Of a stretch of 64,000 bases of DNA, positions 52,804-62,570 are shown in pieces. Source of the DNA: Flavobacterium sp. N2038 (GTDB lineage: Bacteria > Bacteroidota > Bacteroidia > Flavobacteriales > Flavobacteriaceae); NCBI RefSeq assembly GCF_025947185.1, contig NZ_CP110001.1:1488001-1552000 (forward strand). The letters are read 5' to 3'. Under the pieces are notes generated by a model. That model searched no databases. It was not told where the DNA came from and saw only the letters and a list, made by a program, of their open reading frames with translations. Within the stretch, counting starts at the first letter, position 1. Each line of letters starts with the position of its first letter. Made by a program: the position numbers and the translations under genes.

Positions 52804-54438
52804 ATGATTACAGTTAACGATATTTCGGTTCAGTTTGGCGGAACTACACTTTTTAGCGATGTTTCTTTTGCTATAAATGAAAATGATAAAATTGCCCTTA
52901 TGGGTAAAAATGGTGCGGGAAAATCGACACTTTTGAAAATAATTGCAGGTGAAAATAAACCTTCAACCGGAAGTATCTCAACTCCAAAAGATGCTGTTGT
53001 GGCTTATTTGCCTCAGCATTTATTAACAAAGGATGGTTCGACTGTAATGGAAGAGGCTTCAAAAGCTTTCGGCGAGATTTTTAAAATGAAAGCTGAAATT
53101 GACGAAATCAATGAGCAATTAACGGTTCGTACGGATTATGAAAGTGATGAATACATGAAACTGATCGAAAGAGTTTCTGACTTGAGTGAGAAGTTTTATG
53201 CTATTGAAGAAATAAATTACGAGGCTGAAGTTGAGAAGATTTTAGTAGGTCTTGGTTTTGAACGTGAAGATTTCGGCCGTCAAACGTCAGAATTTTCAGG
53301 AGGATGGAGAATGCGTATTGAATTGGCTAAAATCCTTTTGCAAAAACCGGATTTGATTTTGCTGGATGAGCCAACCAACCATATGGATATTGAAAGTATT
53401 CAATGGCTGGAAGAGTTTTTAGTGACTTCTGCAAAGGCAGTTGTGGTAATTTCGCACGATAGAGCGTTTGTTGATAATATTACAAATCGTACGATAGAAG
53501 TTACAATGGGAAGGATTTACGATTACAAAGCTAAATATTCTCATTATTTAGAATTAAGAAAAGACCGTCGTATTCATCAACAAAAAGCATACGATGAGCA
53601 ACAAAAAATGATTGCTGACAACAGGGCGTTTATTGATCGTTTTAAAGGAACTTTTTCTAAAACAGATGCGGTTCAGTCACGTGTGAAGATGTTGGAGAAA
53701 CTGGAAATTGTTCAGGTTGATGAAGTAGATACTTCTGCATTGCGTTTAAAATTCCCTCCGGCACCTCGTTCCGGGCAGTATCCTGTTATTGTAAAGGAAA
53801 TGTCAAAATCTTACGGAGATCATGTTGTCTTTAAAGATGCTAATATTGTTATCGAAAGAGGTCAGAAAGTTGCCTTTGTGGGTAAAAACGGAGAAGGAAA
53901 ATCGACCATGATCAAAGCGATTATGAAAGAAATCGGTGTTGACGAGGGTAGTGTAGAAATTGGTCATAATTCTCAAATTGGATATTTTGCCCAAAATCAG
54001 GCTTCTTTATTGGATGAAAATGCTACTATTTTTGAAACTATCGATAATATTGCTGTTGGAGATATCAGAACCCAAATTAAAAATATCTTAGGAGCATTTA
54101 TGTTTCAGGGAGATGATATTACCAAAAAAGTAAAAGTGCTTTCAGGTGGGGAAAAAACTCGTTTGGCAATGATTAAATTACTGTTGGAACCGGTAAACTT
54201 ATTAATTCTGGATGAGCCTTCGAATCACTTGGATATGAAGACTAAAGATATTATCAAAGATGCTTTACGTGATTTTGACGGAACTTTAATTCTTGTTTCT
54301 CACGACCGTGATTTCCTTGACGGATTAGCGACTAAGGTTTTTGAATTTGGAAACAAAAGAGTTAAAGAGCATTTTGAAGATGTTGCCGGATTCCTGGCGC
54401 ACAAAAAAATGGATTCTATGAGAGAGATAGAAAAGTAA
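52804..54438 (+). CDS. ABC-F family ATPase (translation factor / EttA-Uup type)
   Basis: 544 residues, ATG start. Two ABC domains without membrane parts: Walker A GKNGAGKST (about 36) and GKNGEGKST (about 360), signatures FSGGWRMRIELA and LSGGEKTRLAM, Walker B LILLDEPTNHMDIE and LLILDEPSNHLDMK. The linker KDRRIHQQKAYDEQQKMIAD lies between them, and a P-site-tRNA-interaction motif is expected there. ABC-F proteins act on the ribosome in translation control or antibiotic protection; the exact subfamily is not decided. Confidence 0.93.
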   Translation: MITVNDISVQFGGTTLFSDVSFAINENDKIALMGKNGAGKSTLLKIIAGENKPSTGSISTPKDAVVAYLPQHLLTKDGSTVMEEASKAFGEIFKMKAEIDEINEQLTVRTDYESDEYMKLIERVSDLSEKFYAIEEINYEAEVEKILVGLGFEREDFGRQTSEFSGGWRMRIELAKILLQKPDLILLDEPTNHMDIESIQWLEEFLVTSAKAVVVISHDRAFVDNITNRTIEVTMGRIYDYKAKYSHYLELRKDRRIHQQKAYDEQQKMIADNRAFIDRFKGTFSKTDAVQSRVKMLEKLEIVQVDEVDTSALRLKFPPAPRSGQYPVIVKEMSKSYGDHVVFKDANIVIERGQKVAFVGKNGEGKSTMIKAIMKEIGVDEGSVEIGHNSQIGYFAQNQASLLDENATIFETIDNIAVGDIRTQIKNILGAFMFQGDDITKKVKVLSGGEKTRLAMIKLLLEPVNLLILDEPSNHLDMKTKDIIKDALRDFDGTLILVSHDRDFLDGLATKVFEFGNKRVKEHFEDVAGFLAHKKMDSMREIEK

Positions 54439-54460
54439 TTTTTCTCTTAAAAACATAGTA

Positions 54461-54491
54461 AAGGCATAAGTTAAATCTTATGCCTTTTTTT
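54461..54491 (+). terminator. Terminator of the ABC-F gene
   Basis: aaggcataag, 6-nt loop, cttatgcctt, then T run; 23 bp past the stop. Confidence 0.9.
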
Positions 54492-54654
54492 ATGCCTTTA
54501 AATTAGTAGCTGTATTTTAATGCAATTTTTTTTACAGATTGTTTATTTTTTGTTACATTAGTATTACCCTTTTTTGTTTTAAGTTAATAGTTTTTTTTGA
54601 TTATAATTAAGAGGGGCACTTTTTAATCGATACTAAGTTTTTTTTTATAAGCCT

Positions 54655-55803
54655 ATGAGTAAATATTTACTTTTACGAATTGTTTTCATTCTTTTTATAG
54701 TACCATTTTTCATGAATGCTCAAACTTCCACAGCTTCAAATGATGACTCTGGAAATGGTATAAAATATCCTCAGTTTCAGTTTAAAGGACTCTTACAGGC
54801 CAGATATCTGGAAAGTTTTGGCGATAACATTGATGTTTTGGGGGTTCATCATTCTACAGGTGATGTTACTCAAAGCTCGTTTGATATTAAAAGAATGCGT
54901 GTTGGTTTAAATACTAAATTGAGTGAAGCGACAGAAGTTGTAATCTTGGTCAATTTAGCCGATTTTAAATCTGATACCAAAGGAAAGGTTTTGGAGAATG
55001 CTTACGGAAAATATACCTTTAGTAAATATATTGCTTTGACGGGAGGACAATTTAGGCCAGCTTTTGGTATTGAAGAATTGGTTCCTGTTGATATCATCAA
55101 ATCATTTGATTTCTCTAATCAATATTACGAATTTGGAAAAAATGGCTGGACGAGTTTCCAGATTGGTGCTTCTGCGACCGGTGCATTTGATATTGGTAAA
55201 TTTCCTTTTAATTATGCTTTTTCTGTTTTAAATGGGAACGGAAAAGATGTAGAAATGGATAAAGATAATGGGAAACAGTATTCTTCAAGAGTTGTTTTTG
55301 GGCTTTCAGAAAAGCATAAAATCAACCTGGGGTTAAATGGAGGTATCGGAAAAGTTTTCAAAGAAAAAGTTTATGCGGTCGGTGCAGATATTACGAGTGT
55401 CTTTCAATTGACTGATAAGTTTGCTTTTGACTTGCAGATTGAATACAAGCAAGGAACAAATCATAATTTGTATTTTTCTTTACCAGTTGATAAAAGAACG
55501 CCAAATGTTGATGATTATCAAATGCGAGGGGTTTATTTTCTGCCAAATCTAAGGTATGTGGTAAATTACCAAAAATTAACCGCTTTAGAATTTTCCTGCC
55601 GATATGAAACTTTTGATCCGAATTATAAAATTGATTCAAATGTTAGACAAACATACACTCCAATGGTTAGTCTCGAATTCGGAAAAGCTTATACAGGAAG
55701 AATAGAAGCCGGATTTCAAATCGACAACTATGACCATGATATTCCGGATACTTCAACTTATAGTAATAATTTGTTTTTAATTCAGTTGCAGCTCCGTCTA
55801 TAA
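54655..55803 (+). CDS. Porin (OprP/phosphate-selective porin type)
   Basis: 382 residues, ATG start. Signal peptide SKYLLLRIVFILFIVPFFMN ending in AQ. Beta-strand repeats of a 16-strand porin: FQFKGLLQARYLESFG, FDIKRMRVGLNTKLSEATEV, YGKYTFSKYIALTGGQFRPA, FSNQYYEFGKNGWTSFQIGA, and a C-terminal LQLRL. Such porins pass anions. The next gene (DASS transporter) starts 17 bp downstream, so outer- and inner-membrane steps of anion uptake are probably coupled. Confidence 0.88.
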   Translation: MSKYLLLRIVFILFIVPFFMNAQTSTASNDDSGNGIKYPQFQFKGLLQARYLESFGDNIDVLGVHHSTGDVTQSSFDIKRMRVGLNTKLSEATEVVILVNLADFKSDTKGKVLENAYGKYTFSKYIALTGGQFRPAFGIEELVPVDIIKSFDFSNQYYEFGKNGWTSFQIGASATGAFDIGKFPFNYAFSVLNGNGKDVEMDKDNGKQYSSRVVFGLSEKHKINLGLNGGIGKVFKEKVYAVGADITSVFQLTDKFAFDLQIEYKQGTNHNLYFSLPVDKRTPNVDDYQMRGVYFLPNLRYVVNYQKLTALEFSCRYETFDPNYKIDSNVRQTYTPMVSLEFGKAYTGRIEAGFQIDNYDHDIPDTSTYSNNLFLIQLQLRL

Positions 55804-55820
55804 TTTAACCTCTATTTATA

Positions 55821-57251
55821 ATGAAAGAAGTAAAGATTCTTCAAGCTCTGATAACACTGGTTGTCGGGGTAGTGATTTGGTTTATTCCAGCACCAGATGG
55901 TGTTGTAATTGAAGCCTGGCATTTGTTTGCGATTTTTGTAGCCACTATTTTAGGTATTATCCTCAAAGCTGCTCCTATGGGGACTATGTGTATGATTGCT
56001 ATTGCATTGACAGCTTTTTTACAGGTTTTGGCTCCCGGAGATGCCGGGAAATCAATTACTTTGGCGCTAAAAGGTTTTGGGGATAAAGTGATCTGGCTTA
56101 TTGGAATCTCATTTTTTATTGCGAGAGGATTTATAAAAACGGGTTTAGGAAACCGTATAGCTTTTTTGTTTATTCGAATATTCGGTAAAAGTTCACTTGG
56201 TTTGGCCTATGGTTTGGGTTTGGCAGATTTAGTTTTAGCGCCTGCGGTACCTAGTAATACAGCACGAGGAGGAGGGATTATTTATCCTATTATGAAATCG
56301 ATGTCAATGAGTTTTGGGTCAATGCCAGACCAGCCGGAGACACATCGAAAATTAGGAGCTTATCTTACTTTAAGTAGTTATAATGCCAATTTGATTGCGT
56401 CTTCGATGTTTTTGACAGGAACGGCAAGTAATCCGATGTGTCAAAAGTTTGCGCTTAATTTAGGAATTAAAATTAGTTGGATTTCGTGGGCAACTGCGGC
56501 AATCGTTCCAGGGTTGATTTCATTTTTTGTGATTCCGTTTGTGTTGTATAAAATTTATCCGCCTGAACTTAAAAATACAGGAGATGCACCGCAGATTGCA
56601 ATGCAGAAGCTAAAAGAAATGGGGCCAATTAGCCGTAATGAATGGATGATGCTTTTAACCTTTTTTATTTTGTTGGTTCTCTGGATGACAGGCGATCTTT
56701 TTTCTATCGATGCAACAACAACAGCATTTATTGGTTTAGTAATTTTGCTCTTAACTTCAGTTTTAACCTGGGATGATGTAAAAGCCGAAAAAGGAGCGTG
56801 GGATACTATTGTGTGGTTTTCTGTTCTGGTTATGATGGCCAGTTCCCTTAACGAATTAGGGTTTATTGGTTGGTTCAGTAATGTTGTAAAAGATGAAATT
56901 GGTGGTTTAAGCTGGCAAATGGCTTTTCCTATAATTATATTGGTATACTTTTTTAGTCATTATCTTTTTGCAAGTGCGACAGCGCATGTGGCAGCAATGT
57001 ATGCTGCTTTACTAGGAGTCGGGATTTCACTTGGAATTCCTGGTTTATTGTTGGCGTTTATGCTTGGTTTTGTTGGTTCAATTTATGGAACTTTAACGCA
57101 CTATGGCCACGGACCCGCACCAGTTTTCTTCGGAAGTGGGTATGTTGACCTGAAAAACTGGTGGGTAAAAGGGCTTATAACCGGATTGGTTATGCTTTTT
57201 ATTTACATGGCAATTGGAGGTTTGTGGCTCCGATTGATTGGTGATTTTTAG
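55821..57251 (+). CDS. DASS-family anion/dicarboxylate transporter (CitT-like)
   Basis: 476 residues, ATG start, about 12 membrane segments. The substrate-loop motif LADLVLAPAVPSNTARGGGI then IYPIMKS is the hallmark of CitT/TtdT-like DASS proteins, and SSYNANLIASSMFLTGTASN is the first SNT-like site. The second half has SATAHVAAMYAALLGVG. Members move citrate, tartrate, succinate or 2-oxoglutarate by antiport or Na+ symport. Cotranscribed with the porin. The stop overlaps the convergent GNAT-like gene by 4 bp. Confidence 0.92.
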   Translation: MKEVKILQALITLVVGVVIWFIPAPDGVVIEAWHLFAIFVATILGIILKAAPMGTMCMIAIALTAFLQVLAPGDAGKSITLALKGFGDKVIWLIGISFFIARGFIKTGLGNRIAFLFIRIFGKSSLGLAYGLGLADLVLAPAVPSNTARGGGIIYPIMKSMSMSFGSMPDQPETHRKLGAYLTLSSYNANLIASSMFLTGTASNPMCQKFALNLGIKISWISWATAAIVPGLISFFVIPFVLYKIYPPELKNTGDAPQIAMQKLKEMGPISRNEWMMLLTFFILLVLWMTGDLFSIDATTTAFIGLVILLLTSVLTWDDVKAEKGAWDTIVWFSVLVMMASSLNELGFIGWFSNVVKDEIGGLSWQMAFPIIILVYFFSHYLFASATAHVAAMYAALLGVGISLGIPGLLLAFMLGFVGSIYGTLTHYGHGPAPVFFGSGYVDLKNWWVKGLITGLVMLFIYMAIGGLWLRLIGDF

Positions 57252-57553
57252 ATCCTGATTCCCGGAGGTAGTAACTCTTTGTATTTTGGATTTTTTTTGA
57301 AAAATGCAACAATTTTTGGATGAATGGGAACTACTCTGAGTTTTTTCTCGATGTTAATTTCCATAATACTCTTTAATAAATTGTCAATTGTTTCCGGGTT
57401 TTCAAAGTTTTCAGGTGTGTTTATTTTGGTTAAGAAAATCTTCTTTTCCTGAAATGAATATTCAATTGTAATCGGTCCTTCCGGGGTCATGCTTTCGAAT
57501 TGTCGGGCAAAAGCATTGTCTTTAACTTCCATAGTAGTTTCAGTGGATTCCAT
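57248..57553 (-). CDS. GNAT-like (acetyltransf_CG/COG2388) protein, CoA motif lost
   Basis: 101 residues from the ATG at 57553 (MESTETTMEVKDNAFARQFE); in-frame codons further upstream would add 17 unrelated residues. DNAFARQFE ... GPITIEYSFQEKKIFLTKIN ... KLRVVPIHPKIVAFFKKNPK YKEL fits the short COG2388 N-acetyltransferase pattern (N..a.rFE; L.Y......I.l..T; kv.P.CpfV..y...hpeY). The pyrophosphate-binding GxG and the Cys of that family are not present (PENFENPET and PIHPKIV). An inactive or diverged relative is inferred. Confidence 0.6.
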   Translation of the reverse strand: MESTETTMEVKDNAFARQFESMTPEGPITIEYSFQEKKIFLTKINTPENFENPETIDNLLKSIMEINIEKKLRVVPIHPKIVAFFKKNPKYKELLPPGIRI

Positions 57554-57838
57554 AATTTGACATGTTTTTTTAGTAGGTACAAATGTTAATAGGTTTAGGG
57601 GCATTAACCCGGTTTAAAAACTTATCTAAGAATATTAAACGCGAGAGATTTGGAATGCAAAGGTAATCATTTGATTTTCAATATGGAGTTATTTTTTTTA
57701 AACAGTAGTAATAATGCTTATTTGTAATTTTATTTGTTTTAATCTGCAATTATGGTGTAAGATTTGCTGTGCATATAATTAAAAAAAGTAAATTTAACTG
57801 AAATTGAAAATCTGTAATTAAAATTCCTTTTCTAGCAA

Positions 57839-58495
57839 ATGAGTAAAATCCCTGTTTATTTTATGCCTGGTCTGGCAGCTAGTCCGGCCATTTTTGAGAG
57901 AATTAAATTAGATGAAACTGTTTTTGAAATGTTTCTGCTCGAATGGGAAATTCCCAAACCCAAAGAATCATTGTCGGATTACGCACTTAGAATTACTAAA
58001 AACATTAAACATGAGAACCCGGTTTTAATTGGGGTTTCTTTTGGTGGAATTCTGGTTCAGGAAATGGCAAAGCATATTCAGACCAGAAAAGTAATTATTA
58101 TTTCGAGTGTTAGAAGTAATGCTGAATTTCCGAGAAGAATGAAAATCGGAAAAACTACAAAAGCTTATAAGCTTATTCCGATGAAGCTGATTTTGAATGT
58201 AGAAAATCTGGCTAAATACTCTTTTGGAGAAAAAGTCAACAAACGAATTAAATTGTACGAGAAGTTTTTAGCGGTTCGTGATCTTAACTATTTACAATGG
58301 GCAGTAGAATCAGTAATTTTATGGGATAGAAATCAAATTGATGATAATGTAATACATATTCACGGCGATCAGGATGATGTTTTTCCTATAAAATATATTA
58401 ACAAATGCATTGTTGTAAAAGGAGGGACTCATATTATGATTCTCAATAAGTACAAATGGCTTAATGAGAATCTGCCTTCGATTATACTTGATTAA
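57839..58495 (+). CDS. Alpha/beta-hydrolase
   Basis: 218 residues, ATG start, no signal peptide, so cytoplasmic. PVYFMPGLAASPAIFERIKL (oxyanion strand), nucleophile elbow LIGVSFGGILVQEMA (GVSFGG), acid IHIHGDQDDVFPIKYI and His in VVKGGTHIMILNKYK. The triad Ser-Asp-His is complete. Substrate unknown. The 285-bp gap upstream is AT-rich and holds no visible gene. Confidence 0.88.
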   Translation: MSKIPVYFMPGLAASPAIFERIKLDETVFEMFLLEWEIPKPKESLSDYALRITKNIKHENPVLIGVSFGGILVQEMAKHIQTRKVIIISSVRSNAEFPRRMKIGKTTKAYKLIPMKLILNVENLAKYSFGEKVNKRIKLYEKFLAVRDLNYLQWAVESVILWDRNQIDDNVIHIHGDQDDVFPIKYINKCIVVKGGTHIMILNKYKWLNENLPSIILD

Positions 58496-58509
58496 ATTCC
58501 AATATTTAA

Positions 58510-58706
58510 AATCCCAAATTCCAATTCTTTGTGGGTTTATTAATCTTTATCAAAGTTTTAGGCTTTGACAAAGATCTATATGTAAAGATTTATGCACAAT
58601 CTTGTCATTTTGGCTGAAGGAAGAAATGACATTTGATGATAATTCCATTTAAAAAAAAACCCAAACTCCTTTTGGAATTTGGGATTTTATCCCGAGGCTT
58701 CGGGAT
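58510..58706. repeat. Inverted intergenic repeats between the hydrolase and TPR-like genes
   Basis: aaatcccaaattccaat near 58510 and ttggaatttgggatttt near 58673 are inverted copies about 160 bp apart. A further palindrome, atcccga-ggct-tcgggat, lies at 58689-58706. No gene. Confidence 0.65.
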
Positions 58707-58723
58707 TGTAATTTAAAAAATCG

Positions 58724-59239
58724 TTAGATTTTCTTCATTTGTTCTTTCATCATTGAGATTTGCTCTTTCAGCATTCCTTGTTTATCTAATTTCTTAGCTT
58801 CGTTCAATAAATTAGTCGCTTCAAGTTTTCTTCTTCGTGACATTGCCACTCCTGCAAGGTTTAATTTAGCTACAGCCAGGTCCATATCCATTGATAGTCC
58901 AAGCTCAATTGCTTTTTTAAAATGTTTCTCAGCCTGGTTGATATTGGTTTGAGATAACATAATTCCGTGTAAGTAGTTAAAATATCCTTGTTGTTTTCTT
59001 ACCAGTGCAGCTTCCGGATTTTTGATATATGCCAGCCAGCTTTTAGCTCCTTCAAAGTCTTGTTTTCTTAATTTAAGGAAAGCTAAAAGGATAAATTCAT
59101 TTTTAAAGTAAAGAAAAATTGGAATTGCAGTCAATAAAATAAGAAAGATTCCGTTTCCTATATTACTTTCTGTAAATTGCCAAATGCCCGCAACTACTAG
59201 AAGTCCGGCCAAAATAAGTTTAATATTTTTGTGAAACAT
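58724..59239 (-). CDS. Membrane-anchored TPR-like protein
   Basis: 171 residues from the ATG at 59239 (MFHKNIKLILAGLLVVAGIW); a longer frame reaching 59431 would overlap the rpmH promoter and start codon and is rejected. Two N-terminal membrane segments (about 6-20 and 28-45), then helices with TPR-like spacing (GYFNYLHGIMLSQTNINQAE, KHFKKAIELGLSMDMDLAVA, KLNLAGVAMSRRRKLEATNL). Such proteins act as assembly scaffolds; role unknown. Divergent from rpmH. Confidence 0.8.
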   Translation of the reverse strand: MFHKNIKLILAGLLVVAGIWQFTESNIGNGIFLILLTAIPIFLYFKNEFILLAFLKLRKQDFEGAKSWLAYIKNPEAALVRKQQGYFNYLHGIMLSQTNINQAEKHFKKAIELGLSMDMDLAVAKLNLAGVAMSRRRKLEATNLLNEAKKLDKQGMLKEQISMMKEQMKKI

Positions 59240-59303
59240 AATTATTGTAAATTTGTGATTGCAAATATAGTAAAATGAATTAAAAATATTTTTATTAAAG
59301 TAC

Positions 59304-59333
59304 TTGCCAGAAAAAAAAGTCTTTGTATATTTG
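59304..59333 (+). promoter_or_regulatory. Promoter of rpmH
   Basis: TTG (59304-59306), 19-nt spacer, TATATTTG (59326-59333). A textbook Bacteroidota sigma-A promoter, 73 bp before the start. Confidence 0.88.
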
Positions 59334-59406
59334 CACTCGGTTTTTGAGCAACGATATTCAAAAACAGAAAAACAGATATTAGATACCATTTTAAAGATAC
59401 AAAGCA

Positions 59407-59568
59407 ATGAGCAAAAGAACATTTCAACCATCGAAAAGAAAAAGAAGAAATAAGCACGGATTTATGGACAGAATGGCTTCTGCGAATGGAAGAAAAGTTC
59501 TGGCGCGTAGAAGAGCAAAAGGAAGACATAAATTAACTGTTTCTAGCGAGCCTAGACACAAAAAATAA
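59407..59568 (+). CDS. rpmH: 50S ribosomal protein L34
   Basis: 53 residues, ATG start. [20 protein letters not shown] begins it, and [20 protein letters not shown] is the conserved middle; both are typical L34. The usual rnpA neighbour is not here. Confidence 0.97.
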
Positions 59569-59587
59569 TGTTTGTATAAACATACAT

Positions 59588-59620
59588 AAGGCGATTACTT
59601 TTTTAGTATCGCCTTTTTTT
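59588..59620 (+). terminator. Terminator of rpmH
   Basis: aaggcgat, 12-nt loop, atcgcctt and a T run, 20 bp after the stop. Confidence 0.85.
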
Positions 59621-59635
59621 ATACCTTGTCGGTAA

Positions 59636-59643
59636 TAAATTTG
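59636..59643 (+). promoter_or_regulatory. -7 element of carB
   Basis: TAAATTTG fits TAnnTTTG, 71 bp before the start; the -33 position has no TTG. Confidence 0.5.
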
Positions 59644-59714
59644 TAACATTCTAGTTTCTAAAGCACTGTGAATGTTTTTTGAATACATTATAATAACTAC
59701 ACAATACATACAAA

Positions 59715-62570
59715 ATGCCTAAAGACACATCAATAAAATCCGTTTTAATAATAGGTTCAGGACCTATTGTTATTGGTCAAGCTTGCGAATTCGATTATGC
59801 GGGATCTCAATCTGCACGTTCGATTCGTGAAGAAGGAATTGAAGTTATTTTGATTAACTCGAACCCAGCAACTATTATGACCGACCCTTCTATGGCGGAT
59901 CATATTTATTTGAAACCATTAACTACAAAATCGATTATTGAAATTCTGAAGGAACATCCGCAAATTGACGCTGTTTTGCCAACTATGGGAGGACAAACAG
60001 CTCTGAACTTGTGTCTGGAAGCAGATGAAAAAGGAATTTGGCAGGATTTCGGAGTAAAATTAATTGGAGTTGATGTAAATGCCATTAATATTACAGAAGA
60101 CAGAGAGCAGTTTAAACAGCTTTTAGAAAAAATTAATGTACCAACTGCACCTGCAAAAACAGCTACTTCCTATTTAGAAGGTAAAGAAATTGCTCAGGAA
60201 TTTGGTTTCCCACTTGTAATTCGTCCTTCATTTACACTTGGTGGAACAGGAGCAGCAGTGGTTTACAAAAAAGAAGATTTTGATGAGCTTTTAACCAGAG
60301 GTCTTGAAGCATCACCAATTCACGAAGTTTTAATTGATAAAGCTTTGATGGGATGGAAAGAATACGAATTGGAACTTTTAAGAGATAAAAATGACAATGT
60401 TGTAATTATCTGTTCGATCGAAAATATGGATCCAATGGGAATTCATACCGGAGATTCGATCACAGTTGCACCAGCGATGACATTATCTGATACAACTTTC
60501 CAAAAATTACGTGACTACGCCATCTTAATGATGAGAAGTATTGGAAATTTTGCCGGAGGATGTAACGTACAATTCGCAGTTTCACCAGACGAAAAAGAAG
60601 ATATCGTAGCAATCGAGATTAACCCTCGTGTATCTCGTTCTTCTGCATTAGCATCTAAAGCGACAGGATATCCAATCGCTAAAATTGCTTCTAAACTGGC
60701 TTTAGGATATAACTTAGATGAATTACAAAATCAAATTACAAAATCTACTTCGGCTCTTTTTGAACCAACTTTAGATTATGTAATCGTAAAAATCCCACGT
60801 TGGAACTTTGATAAATTTGAAGGTGCTGACAGAACTCTTGGACTTCAGATGAAATCTGTTGGTGAGGTTATGGGGATCGGACGTTCTTTTCAGGAAGCTT
60901 TACACAAAGCGACTCAATCTTTGGAAATTAAGAGAAATGGAATAGGAGCGGACGGAAAAGGATATAAAAATTATGAACAAATTATCGAGAAACTAACTTT
61001 TGCAAGTTGGGATCGTGTTTTTGTAATTTATGATGCGATTGCAATGGGAATTCCGTTGAGCCGTATTCATGAAATCACAAAAATTGATATGTGGTTCTTA
61101 AAACAATACGAAGAGCTATATACTTTAGAAAAAGAAATTTCTAATTATAAAGTTTCAAATTTACCAAAAGAGTTATTGCTTGAAGCGAAACAAAAAGGTT
61201 TTGCCGACAGACAAATCGCTCATATGATGAACTGTCTGGAAAGTGAAGTACATACTTTGCGTATGGATATGAACATCAATCGTGTGTTTAAACTGGTAGA
61301 TACATGTGCGGCTGAGTTTAAAGCAAAAACACCTTATTACTATTCTACTTTTGAGGCTGAAATCGAAAAAGCAAATGGAGAGCGTTATGTAGATAACGAA
61401 AGTATTGTAACTGAGAAAAAGAAAATCATTGTTTTAGGTTCCGGACCAAACAGAATCGGACAAGGTATCGAGTTTGATTACTCTTGTGTTCACGGAGTTT
61501 TGGCTGCAAAAGAATGTGGTTATGAAACAATCATGATTAACTGTAATCCTGAAACAGTTTCAACAGATTTTGATACGGCTGATAAATTGTACTTCGAACC
61601 AGTTTTCTGGGAGCATATTTATGACATCATTCAGCATGAGAAACCAGAAGGTGTAATTGTACAGCTTGGTGGTCAGACTGCTTTGAAATTGGCTGAAAAA
61701 TTATCTAAATACGGCGTAAAAATAATCGGAACTAGTTTTGATGCGCTTGATTTAGCCGAAGACAGAGGTCGTTTCTCAGATTTATTGACAGAATTGCATA
61801 TTCCTTTCCCTAAATTCGGAATTGCTGAAACGGCAGACGAAGCTTCTGCTCTTGCAGATTCATTAGACTTCCCATTGTTAATTCGTCCTTCATATGTATT
61901 AGGAGGTCAGGGAATGAAAATTGTAATCAACAAAAAAGAATTAGAGGAGCACGTAATCAATTTATTGAAAACAATTCCTGGAAATAAATTACTTCTGGAT
62001 CATTATTTAGCCGGAGCAATTGAAGCTGAAGCTGATGCAATCTGTGATGCTGATGGAAATGTGTACATCATAGGAATTATGGAGCATATCGAACCTTGCG
62101 GAGTTCACTCTGGAGATAGTAATGCAACATTGCCTCCTTTTAACTTAGGAGAATTCGTGATGCAACAAATAAAAGACCATACTCATAAAATTGCAAGAGC
62201 ACTTAAAACAGTTGGTTTAATCAACATTCAATTTGCAATAAAAGATGATACAGTTTATATTATCGAAGCAAACCCAAGAGCTTCAAGAACGGTTCCGTTT
62301 ATTGCAAAAGCTTATGGAGAACCTTATGTAAACTATGCAACAAAAGTAATGTTAGGGCACAGTAAAGTAACAGACTTTGATTTTAATCCGCAATTAAAAG
62401 GATATGCGATCAAACAACCGGTTTTCTCTTTCAGTAAATTCCATAATGTAAACAAAGCGTTAGGACCAGAAATGAAATCAACAGGAGAAAGTATCTTGTT
62501 TATTGATGACCTAAAAGATGATCAATTCTACGAATTGTACTCTAGAAGAAAAATGTATTTGAGTAAATAA
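59715..62570 (+). CDS. carB: Carbamoyl-phosphate synthase large subunit, short form
   Basis: 951 residues, ATG start. It makes carbamoyl phosphate from glutamine-derived ammonia, bicarbonate and two ATP, for pyrimidine and arginine synthesis. First ATP-grasp half about 1-400 (KSVLIIGSGPIVIGQACEFD, LVIRPSFTLGGTGAAVVYKK, AIEINPRVSRSSALASKATG), oligomerisation part about 400-545, second ATP-grasp half about 550-935 (IIVLGSGPNRIGQGIEFDYS, LIRPSYVLGGQGMKI, IEANPRASRTVPFIAKA). The C-terminal MGS-like allosteric domain of about 130 residues found in E. coli CarB is absent; the protein ends at YSRRKMYLSK. The last 24 codons and the terminator are repeated at 63388-63525. Confidence 0.96.
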   Translation: MPKDTSIKSVLIIGSGPIVIGQACEFDYAGSQSARSIREEGIEVILINSNPATIMTDPSMADHIYLKPLTTKSIIEILKEHPQIDAVLPTMGGQTALNLCLEADEKGIWQDFGVKLIGVDVNAINITEDREQFKQLLEKINVPTAPAKTATSYLEGKEIAQEFGFPLVIRPSFTLGGTGAAVVYKKEDFDELLTRGLEASPIHEVLIDKALMGWKEYELELLRDKNDNVVIICSIENMDPMGIHTGDSITVAPAMTLSDTTFQKLRDYAILMMRSIGNFAGGCNVQFAVSPDEKEDIVAIEINPRVSRSSALASKATGYPIAKIASKLALGYNLDELQNQITKSTSALFEPTLDYVIVKIPRWNFDKFEGADRTLGLQMKSVGEVMGIGRSFQEALHKATQSLEIKRNGIGADGKGYKNYEQIIEKLTFASWDRVFVIYDAIAMGIPLSRIHEITKIDMWFLKQYEELYTLEKEISNYKVSNLPKELLLEAKQKGFADRQIAHMMNCLESEVHTLRMDMNINRVFKLVDTCAAEFKAKTPYYYSTFEAEIEKANGERYVDNESIVTEKKKIIVLGSGPNRIGQGIEFDYSCVHGVLAAKECGYETIMINCNPETVSTDFDTADKLYFEPVFWEHIYDIIQHEKPEGVIVQLGGQTALKLAEKLSKYGVKIIGTSFDALDLAEDRGRFSDLLTELHIPFPKFGIAETADEASALADSLDFPLLIRPSYVLGGQGMKIVINKKELEEHVINLLKTIPGNKLLLDHYLAGAIEAEADAICDADGNVYIIGIMEHIEPCGVHSGDSNATLPPFNLGEFVMQQIKDHTHKIARALKTVGLINIQFAIKDDTVYIIEANPRASRTVPFIAKAYGEPYVNYATKVMLGHSKVTDFDFNPQLKGYAIKQPVFSFSKFHNVNKALGPEMKSTGESILFIDDLKDDQFYELYSRRKMYLSK

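Noticed and set aside
59240..59431. Longer N-terminus for the TPR-like gene
   Set aside because: It would run through the rpmH promoter and start; the ATG at 59239 gives a normal membrane-anchored N-terminus.
59242..59529. Minus-strand frame of 95 codons over rpmH
   Set aside because: It is the antisense of the L34 gene and its promoter, with no feature of its own.
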